39,052 nt of DNA, taken from JAAZPG01 sp012797375. Lineage in GTDB: Bacteria > Acidobacteriota > Aminicenantia > Aminicenantales > UBA4085. Below the pieces are notes generated by a model, which saw nothing but the letters and a program-made list of their open reading frames with translations, did no database searches and was not told the DNA's origin. The DNA is taken from contig CALMMC010000063.1 in assembly GCA_937868205.1 (NCBI GenBank), positions 1 to 39,052 of the forward strand. The letters run 5' to 3'. Position 1 is the first letter of the stretch, and each line of letters opens with the position of its first letter. Below, one piece after another: positions 33,969 to 39,052 of the stretch. A program made the position numbers and the translations under genes.

Positions 33969-34094
33969 AGGCGCGGGGGGCCGGCCGAAGGACTCGTCTT
34001 TTCCATTAAAAGCGATCGAGTCGGCCGCCTCTCTTGGGAGCCGGGATCGTCCTTGATCCCCAAATCCGCGATCGTGATCGCAACTCCGGGCGGC

Positions 34095-34123
34095 TTGAAA
34101 TACGGCCCGGGGCGTCATAAGAT
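34095..34123 (+). promoter_or_regulatory. Promoter of C69 dipeptidase gene
   Basis: TTGAAA (34095-34100) and TAAGAT (34118-34123) are 17 bases apart. The predicted start near 34130 gives a leader of about 45 bases that includes the GGAGG ribosome site, so this gene is led, unlike several others in the window. Confidence 0.6.
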
Positions 34124-34174
34124 AGGCCGCGACCGGAACGTTTGAAAAAAACCGCTGTTTCCCGGAGGACCGTG

Positions 34175-35686
34175 ATGAACGCACGCCGGCTGAACGCCCT
34201 GATCCTGGCCGCCGCTCTTCTTTCCCCGGCTTTGTCCGCCGCGACCCGCGATGGCCGGAATTTCGATTGTTACACGATTGTTGTCGGGAAGGCCGCTTCG
34301 GCCGACGGGTCGGTCCTCCTGGCCCATAACGAGGACGATTGGGGCGACAATATCGTCAATGTCCGCCGGATTCCGCCGGGCGATTACGGCCGGGAGAGGA
34401 ATGTCGCCCTCGGCCGGGGAGCCCATTACCGGACGGACGGCCGGACGGCGGGATTCCTCTGGATCGAGGTGGCCCCCCAGGAATACTCCGACAGCTTCGT
34501 CAACGCGCATGGAGTCGTCCTCGTTTCGGACAGCTGTCCGACCCGGGAGACGGAGAGCGATCTGACCGACGGCGGCATCGGTTACATGCTGCGGAGGATC
34601 GTCGCCGAAAAGGCCCGGACGGCTCGGGAAGCGGTGGCCCTGGCCGGCGCGCTTATCGAACAATTCGGCTACCGGGATTCCGGTCGCACCTATGCCGTCG
34701 CCGACGGGAACGAGGCCTGGCTGTTGGCCGCCGTCCGGGGACGCCGCTGGGTCGCCCAGCGGGTTCCCGACGACGAGGTCGCGATCCTTCCCAACCACAT
34801 GACGATCCGCCGGGTGGACTTGGGCGATTCCGTCCGCTTCCAGGGCTCCGCCGATCTTGTGTCTTATGCCGAAGCCCGCGGCTGGTACGATCCGGAGAAG
34901 GACGGGCCGTTTGATTTTAAAAAAGCCTACACCCGTCCCTCGACCGACCTTCTGGCCGACCACAATACCCTTCGCCACTGGCGGGGGCTTGAGCTGCTGA
35001 CCGGCCGGGAATGGCCCATCGGCGAGAATTATCCGTTTTCCGTGAAGCCGGCGGAAAAAGTCACCGTCGAGCGGCTGATGGCGATTCTCCGCGATCACCA
35101 CGAAGGCACGCCTTACGACGCCACGGATGGATACAAGACCGGTTCCCCGAACCGCGCGAAATTTCGGACGATCTGCACGGCGACGACGGTCACGAGCCTG
35201 ATCGCCTCCCTCGACGCCTCCCGCCCGGGACCGCTCGCGGCTTCCCTTTGGCTGACGCTGGGAAAACCGGATACGACGGTCTTCCTCCCCTTGTACGGCG
35301 CCGGCGGAGCCCTCCCGGCCGGCTTCGGCCTGGGTCCCCAAACGCATGACGACGAGGCCTTCTACCGGCAGCATTTCGAGGAGGCCGGGTTCAAGGCGGC
35401 TCGAGGGATGCTCCTCAATACCCGCGTCCTCGCCGTGGAAAAAGCCGTGGAGGCTGATTACGGGGCCAAGATCGAGGCCGTGCGGAAGGGAATCGAGATT
35501 CTCGAGCGCTCTTTCCTTGACGGCCGGAGCGCGTTCGAAGCCGCCCTCTCCGCCCAATACGCGGTCAACAAGGCTGAAGCCCTAAAGAGCGTCGACGATT
35601 ACGTCGCGGCCGCGTTCGACCGGGCGGCTGAGATGACGGAGAGGCTGGCCAAAACACTCGGCCTCCCAAGTGTCCCGTCTCATTAG
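34175..35686 (+). CDS. C69 family dipeptidase, exported
   Basis: The 503-residue protein belongs to the N-terminal-nucleophile C69 family (PepD-like dipeptidases). A signal peptide (LNALILAAALLSPALSA) is followed by a short pro-segment and the nucleophile Cys32 in FDCYTIVVGKAASADGSVLL, then AHNEDDWGDN. In the family, autoproteolysis exposes this Cys as the new N-terminus. Later blocks include GGIGYMLRRIVAEKARTARE, a Thr-rich ICTATTVTSLIA segment and SLWLTLGKPDTTVFLPLYGA. GGAGG at 34162-34166 is 8 bases from the ATG at 34175; a TTG at 34142 is less likely. Its last residues and stop lie in the left arm of an inverted repeat. Function inferred: periplasmic hydrolysis of dipeptides, possibly downstream of the Tricorn homologue. 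Confidence 0.9.
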   Translation: MNARRLNALILAAALLSPALSAATRDGRNFDCYTIVVGKAASADGSVLLAHNEDDWGDNIVNVRRIPPGDYGRERNVALGRGAHYRTDGRTAGFLWIEVAPQEYSDSFVNAHGVVLVSDSCPTRETESDLTDGGIGYMLRRIVAEKARTAREAVALAGALIEQFGYRDSGRTYAVADGNEAWLLAAVRGRRWVAQRVPDDEVAILPNHMTIRRVDLGDSVRFQGSADLVSYAEARGWYDPEKDGPFDFKKAYTRPSTDLLADHNTLRHWRGLELLTGREWPIGENYPFSVKPAEKVTVERLMAILRDHHEGTPYDATDGYKTGSPNRAKFRTICTATTVTSLIASLDASRPGPLAASLWLTLGKPDTTVFLPLYGAGGALPAGFGLGPQTHDDEAFYRQHFEEAGFKAARGMLLNTRVLAVEKAVEADYGAKIEAVRKGIEILERSFLDGRSAFEAALSAQYAVNKAEALKSVDDYVAAAFDRAAEMTERLAKTLGLPSVPSH

Positions 35687-35828
35687 AATCTTTTCCGTGA
35701 TTTCCGAGGAGACGGGACACTTCCAAGGGGGAGTCAAGCTCCCCCTTCGGCGCTTCGCTGAACCCCTGAGGAGAGCCGTGCCGCCCCCCTCAAACTCCCC
35801 CGGCGGCGCCGCGTCACGATGAGGGGGG
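35668..35828. repeat. Cluster of three inverted repeats
   Basis: Three dyads follow one another. First, AAGTGTCCCGTCTC (35668-35681) with GAGACGGGACACTT (35709-35722), perfect, 27-base loop, its left arm inside the end of the dipeptidase gene. Second, AAGGGGGAG (35725-35733) with CTCCCCCTT (35739-35747), 5-base loop. Third, CCCCCCTCA (35784-35792) with TGAGGGGGG (35820-35828), again a 27-base loop. None is followed by a T tract. The layout resembles a repetitive extragenic element or small non-autonomous mobile element; other copies would be needed to confirm it. Confidence 0.65.
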
Positions 35829-35857
35829 ATCCGGCGTGTTTTTTCCGAGACGCGAGG

Positions 35858-36199
35858 CTACGACTTGACCATCGTCAGGAGCATCTTGAACCGCTCGAGA
35901 GCCTGGACGGCGTGGGGGATGTCCGCCGGCATGAGGATGGCCGCCGGGGCGGAGAGCGGATATTCTTCCTTATCTATGATGACGAGGGCCCGGCCTTCGA
36001 TGATCTGAACGAAGGCGTCGAAGGGAGCCGAGTGAGGGCTGAGCTTTTGGCCCTTGTCGAAGGCGAAGAGGGTGACCGTCCCGGCGTCCTTGTCGATGAT
36101 CGTCCGGGAGACGATCGCGCCCTCTTGGTAGTCGGCCAATCCGGGAAGATCGAGCGGCCCGGCCGTCAATTGAGGATCGGAGCCTTTGGATTTTTTCAT
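35858..36199 (-). CDS. Small cupin domain protein
   Basis: The 113-residue protein is a single cupin_2-type barrel: FDKGQKLSPHSAPFDAFVQI, EGRALVIIDKEEYPLSA and MPADIPHAVQALERFKMLLT. Of the usual metal ligands, a His in SPHSAPFD, a Glu in IIEGRALV and the His in DIPHAV can be seen. AAGGAG stands before the ATG at 36199. The longer frame to 36244 adds residues encoded by a leader hairpin. Such single cupins are often of unknown substrate; they may act as metal-binding sensors or isomerases. Confidence 0.87.
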   Translation of the reverse strand: MKKSKGSDPQLTAGPLDLPGLADYQEGAIVSRTIIDKDAGTVTLFAFDKGQKLSPHSAPFDAFVQIIEGRALVIIDKEEYPLSAPAAILMPADIPHAVQALERFKMLLTMVKS

Positions 36200-36215
36200 T
36201 TCGTTCTCCTTAAAC

Positions 36216-36232
36216 GGGGGACGAAGTCCCCC
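36216..36232 (-). promoter_or_regulatory. Hairpin just before cupin ribosome site
   Basis: GGGGGAC (36216-36222) and GTCCCCC (36226-36232) form a 7-bp stem with a 3-base loop. In the cupin mRNA it ends a few bases before the AAGGAG site, so it is either a 5' stabilising hairpin or another copy of the G-run/C-run dyads seen at 35725-35828. Confidence 0.55.
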
Positions 36233-36486
36233 AAAAACTACCACGAAAGGGTGGACAAGCGCAATGGATTCGAAGAGCCGGGGCCGCTTCCCCCGGGGGC
36301 GGGGTTGTATCGCCTCGAGTGAACGATCCCGATTAACGCGTTTCCGCGGGGAAGGACCTTCGTCTCGGCTCGATGGGGGGTTGATCCTTCAGCGACATCT
36401 AATGGAATTCAGCGGGCGGGGCTGCGCCGCGGGGATTAATGTGCGATAATGCGGGAGAGAATGGCCGGAAACGAAAGGACCGCCCC

Positions 36487-36732
36487 ATGAGCGCAGAGGA
36501 GACGAAGCTGATCGAAGTCCGCCGGGTTTGGGGACTGACCGAGGCCGACATCATCAAGGCTTTTCTGGAAAGCAACGGGATCGATTGCGTTTTCCAAGGC
36601 CGCAACGTTCTCACCGTCTATCCTTTTACGACGGACGGACTGGGCGAGGTTCGGATCATGGTTAAAGATGAGGATTTGGAGGCGGCCCGGGCCTTGTTGG
36701 AGGAAACCGATCTTTTTTCCGAATCCGAATAG
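36487..36732 (+). CDS. DUF2007 putative signal-transducing protein
   Basis: The 81-residue protein matches the pattern of DUF2007 (PF09413): LIEVRRVWGLTEADIIKAFL, ESNGIDCVFQGRNV, GEVRIMVKDEDLEAARALLE. The family forms a ferredoxin-like fold related to PII-type proteins and its biochemical role is unknown. AAAGGA lies about 8 bases before the ATG at 36487. It converges on the SAH hydrolase gene with a 37-base gap containing a CCTCC/GGAGG hairpin without a T tract. Confidence 0.85.
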   Translation: MSAEETKLIEVRRVWGLTEADIIKAFLESNGIDCVFQGRNVLTVYPFTTDGLGEVRIMVKDEDLEAARALLEETDLFSESE

Positions 36733-36769
36733 GGAAGCGTCCTCCCTTTGAGGAGGCGGCCCCGTTGCC

Positions 36770-38209
36770 TCAATACCGGTAATGATCGGGCTTGAACGGC
36801 CCGTCGACCGGAATCCCCAAGTATCCCGCTTGCTTTTCCGTCAGCTTCGTCAGCCGCGCGCCGATCCTCCCGAGGTGGAGGCGGGCGACCTCTTCGTCCA
36901 GTTTCTTGGGCAGCGTGTGAACGCCCAAAGCCGGCTTTTCCCCGGCCAGCCAGATCTGGGCCAGGCATTGGTTGGTGAAGCTGTTGCTCATGACGAAGCT
37001 GGGATGCCCCTGGGCGCAGCCGAGATTGACCAACCGGCCCTCGGCCAGGACGATGATCGACCGCCCCGATTTCAACGTCCAGCGGTCCACCTGGGGCTTG
37101 ATGTTCTCCCGGACGCAGCCGGGCGTGTTTTCCAGGTAATGCATGTCGATTTCGCTGTCGAAATGGCCGATGTTGCAGACGATCGCCTCGTCCTTCATCC
37201 TCTCCATGTGAGCTCCGGTGAGGACGTCGCAGCAGCCGGTCGCGGTGATGAAGATGTCCCCCTCGGAGACCACGTCGTCGAGGGGGACGACCGGGTAGCC
37301 TTCCATGGCCGCCTGCAAGGCGCAGATCGGGTCGATTTCGGTGACGATGACCTGGGCCCCGAAGCCGCGCATGGATTGGACGCAGCCTTTGCCGACGTCT
37401 CCATAGCCGCAGACGACGACTTTCTTGCCCGCGACCATGATCCCGGTGGCCCGCTTGATCCCGTCGGCCAGAGATTCGCGGCAGCCGTAGAGGTTGTCGA
37501 ACTTGGACTTGGTCACGGAGTCGTTGACGTTGATCGCGGGGAAGAGCAGGGACCCCTCGGCTTGCATTTGATAGAGGCGGTGGACGCCGGTCGTCGTTTC
37601 CTCCGAGACGCCCCGGATCCGGGCGGCCGCGGCCGTCCAACGCCCGGGGGAGCGGCGGACGGACTCTTTCAGCCGGTCGATGACGATCCGGAGTTCCCGG
37701 TTGTCGTACGTCCGGTCAAGCAGGGAGGAATCCTTTTCGACCTTGACCCCCCAGTGGACGAACAGCGTCGCGTCGCCTGCGTCGTCGACGATGAGGTCCG
37801 GACCGGAGCCGTCGGGCCAGGTCAGGGATTGTTCCGTGCACCACCAGTACTCCTCCAGGGATTCGCCTTTCCAAGCGAAGACGGCCGCCGATCCGGCCTC
37901 GGCCACGGCCGCCGCGGCGTGATCCTGGGTCGAAAAAATGTTGCATGACGCCCAGCGAAGGTCCGCCCCCAGCTCCCGGAGGGTCTCGATCAGCATGGCG
38001 GTTTGGACGGTCATGTGAAGACTGCCCATGACCTTCATGTTCCGGAGCGGCTTTTGGCTTCCGTATTTCTCCCGGACGGCCATCAGTCCGGGCATTTCCG
38101 CCTCGGCCAGGCGGATTTCCTTCCGGCCCCAGCCGGCCAGGGACAGGTCGGCCACTTTATAGGGAAGCGACCGGTCCAGGGGAAGAACGGTTTTTTTCTC
38201 GGTGTTCAT
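36770..38209 (-). CDS. ahcY: S-adenosylhomocysteinase
   Basis: The 479-residue enzyme hydrolyses S-adenosylhomocysteine to adenosine and homocysteine, relieving product inhibition of methyltransferases. Visible signatures: GSLHMTVQTAMLIETLRELG, CNIFSTQDHAAAAVAEAG, KSKFDNLYGCRESLADGIKR, the NAD fold VVVCGYGDVGKGCVQSMRG, CNIGHFDSEIDM, and the C-terminal FKPDHYRY. The length is that of the bacterial long form with an insertion after about residue 150. AAGGAG precedes the ATG at 38209. It lies 29 bases downstream of the regulator/methyltransferase fusion and is probably co-transcribed. There is no room for an SAH riboswitch directly upstream. Confidence 0.97.
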   Translation of the reverse strand: MNTEKKTVLPLDRSLPYKVADLSLAGWGRKEIRLAEAEMPGLMAVREKYGSQKPLRNMKVMGSLHMTVQTAMLIETLRELGADLRWASCNIFSTQDHAAAAVAEAGSAAVFAWKGESLEEYWWCTEQSLTWPDGSGPDLIVDDAGDATLFVHWGVKVEKDSSLLDRTYDNRELRIVIDRLKESVRRSPGRWTAAAARIRGVSEETTTGVHRLYQMQAEGSLLFPAINVNDSVTKSKFDNLYGCRESLADGIKRATGIMVAGKKVVVCGYGDVGKGCVQSMRGFGAQVIVTEIDPICALQAAMEGYPVVPLDDVVSEGDIFITATGCCDVLTGAHMERMKDEAIVCNIGHFDSEIDMHYLENTPGCVRENIKPQVDRWTLKSGRSIIVLAEGRLVNLGCAQGHPSFVMSNSFTNQCLAQIWLAGEKPALGVHTLPKKLDEEVARLHLGRIGARLTKLTEKQAGYLGIPVDGPFKPDHYRY

Positions 38210-38232
38210 GGCATTCTCCTTGAGCGGTGAAG

Positions 38233-38254
38233 CCGGGGTCATTTGCGACCCCGG
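38233..38254 (-). promoter_or_regulatory. Hairpin over methyltransferase stop, before ahcY
   Basis: CCGGGGTC (38233-38240) and GACCCCGG (38247-38254) form a perfect 8-bp stem around a 6-base loop that contains most of the upstream gene's stop region. No T tract follows on the minus strand, so a full terminator is unlikely; a partial attenuator or processing site between the two genes is possible. Confidence 0.5.
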
Positions 38255-39036
38255 AAAAGAAGGATTTTCAAGCCCGTGGGAAGGGAGAGGGTTGTTTTCG
38301 TCCGGACGGACAGACCGGATCCGGTCAGCCAATCCTCGAGAGTCTGAGGTTCGAAGCCGAGCCAGCGGTCTTGAAAGCGGGTGCGGAGCGTTTCGTCCTG
38401 GTGGGCGCTCCACTCGACGACGACGAGCGTCCCCCCCGGCTTCAAGATCCGGGCGGCTTCGGCGAGGCCCCGGCCGGGATCTGGAAGATGATGGAGGGCC
38501 AGGCACATCAGGGCGCAATCGACTTCGCCGTCGCGGAGGGGCAGGCTCTCCAGCTCGCCCATCCGAAGCTCCAGGATCCCCCGGCGGCTGTCGGACAGGT
38601 GGCGCCGGCGGGCTTCCTCCAGCATGCGCGGCGACCGGTCGACCCCGATCACCCGGCCGGCTTTCCGGCGCAGGACGGCGAAGAGATCGCCGCTGCCGCA
38701 TCCCAGATCGGCGGCGACCTCGCCGCGCGGGACATGCCGGAGGAGCAGGGGATCCAAGGCCGCGTCCCCGATCAGGGCGCGCTTCATCTCCCCCCAATCC
38801 CCGGCGATCGCGTCGAAAAAACGCCGCGATTCCCGGTTCCGATCCTCTAAAATTTTACGGGCCCGGGCGAGGTCCCGGGCGAAAATACCCCGATCCTTTT
38901 CGCCGATCGCCGCGGCGAACCGGGCGGCCGGGCCGTCGGCCGCGGTCCGGTAAAACGTCCACATTCCGTCCCGGCGGGACGTCAGGAGGCCGGCCTCGGC
39001 CAGGATCTTCAGGTGGCGGGAGACGCGGGATTGGCC
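38239..39036 (-). CDS. ArsR-type regulator fused to methyltransferase, truncated
   Basis: The visible 265 residues begin inside an ArsR-family winged helix (GQSRVSRHLKILAEAGLLTS, then RRDGMWTFYR), with the N-terminus lost at the contig end. A linker of about 75 residues leads to a class I methyltransferase: ADLGCGSGDLFAVLRRKAGR (motif I), VIGVDRSPRML, DCALMCLALHHLPDPG and ARILKPGGTLVVVEW. The apparent residues MYKRQ before GQSRV are adapter. ArsR-type regulators that sense SAH are known near ahcY in other bacteria (SahR), and ArsR-methyltransferase fusions occur upstream of ahcY. The likely role is control of the SAM/SAH cycle, perhaps with the methyltransferase domain as ligand sensor; that part is inference. 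Confidence 0.88.
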   Translation of the reverse strand, partial: GQSRVSRHLKILAEAGLLTSRRDGMWTFYRTAADGPAARFAAAIGEKDRGIFARDLARARKILEDRNRESRRFFDAIAGDWGEMKRALIGDAALDPLLLRHVPRGEVAADLGCGSGDLFAVLRRKAGRVIGVDRSPRMLEEARRRHLSDSRRGILELRMGELESLPLRDGEVDCALMCLALHHLPDPGRGLAEAARILKPGGTLVVVEWSAHQDETLRTRFQDRWLGFEPQTLEDWLTGSGLSVRTKTTLSLPTGLKILLFRGRK

Positions 39037-39052
39037 CTGTCTCTTATACACA
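39037..39052 (-). other. Nextera mosaic-end adapter
   Basis: CTGTCTCTTATACACA is the first 16 bases of the reverse-complemented Nextera mosaic end. Genomic sequence ends at 39036. The five extra residues MYKRQ at the start of the last minus-strand frame come from it. Confidence 0.97.

Noticed and set aside
38210..38238. SAH riboswitch before ahcY
   Set aside because: Only 29 bases separate the two genes, too short for the aptamer; any riboswitch would be upstream of the truncated first gene, off the contig.

Overview
The window is a GC-rich (about 60-65% by eye), densely coded bacterial contig whose two ends are sequencing adapter rather than genome (1-135 and 39037-39052). An outer membrane is evident: there is a TonB energy transducer, a complete RND/adaptor/TolC efflux operon, two CBM9-plus-beta-barrel DUF5916 proteins and many signal peptides. 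Together with a secreted Tricorn-type protease, a Ser/Thr protein kinase, PKD-type secreted proteins and a C69 dipeptidase, this gene mix fits the Acidobacteriota/Candidatus Aminicenantes neighbourhood. That assignment is inference from gene content, and no rRNA, tRNA or ribosomal protein gene is present to test it.

Layout. 136-3492 (+): 5'-truncated TonB protein with a 93-bp tandem repeat, a small coiled-coil protein, a frameshifted metallo-beta-lactamase-fold gene and a stand-alone EF-Tu-domain-2-like protein. 3672-5091 (-): GNAT acetyltransferase and DUF456 membrane protein. 5547-6335 (+): peroxiredoxin with a consensus promoter and a terminator. 6389-15559: the most coherent accessory block. 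MBOAT acyltransferase plus SGNH-like partner, PilZ (c-di-GMP receptor type) protein, secreted propeller/PKD protein, methyltransferase and aldo/keto reductase run on +, and meet a second SGNH-MBOAT pair coming in on -. I read this as a cell-envelope or exopolysaccharide O-acylation locus with two acylation modules. 15597-20570: two divergent DUF5916 outer-membrane proteins sharing a dyad. 20611-26593 (-): RND tripartite efflux operon joined by ATGA overlaps. 26808-33968 (+): apparently exported protein-L-isoaspartate methyltransferase, exported Tricorn homologue, a membrane Ser/Thr kinase with an unrecognised C-terminal domain, a 70-aa protein and an unknown secreted protein. 34095-36732: C69 dipeptidase, a cluster of inverted repeats, a cupin and a DUF2007 protein. 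36770-39036 (-): SAH hydrolase preceded by a truncated ArsR-type regulator/methyltransferase fusion.

Recurring theme. Several operons have a near-consensus -35/-10 pair ending only 7-11 bases before the start codon and no Shine-Dalgarno (MBOAT1 at 6429, SGNH2 at 15520, kinase at 31319), and the isoaspartate methyltransferase at 26820 has a TATAAT 6 bases before its ATG. These predict leaderless or almost leaderless mRNAs. Other genes in the window have good Shine-Dalgarno sites, so both initiation modes seem to coexist. No CRISPR array, integrase or insertion sequence was seen.
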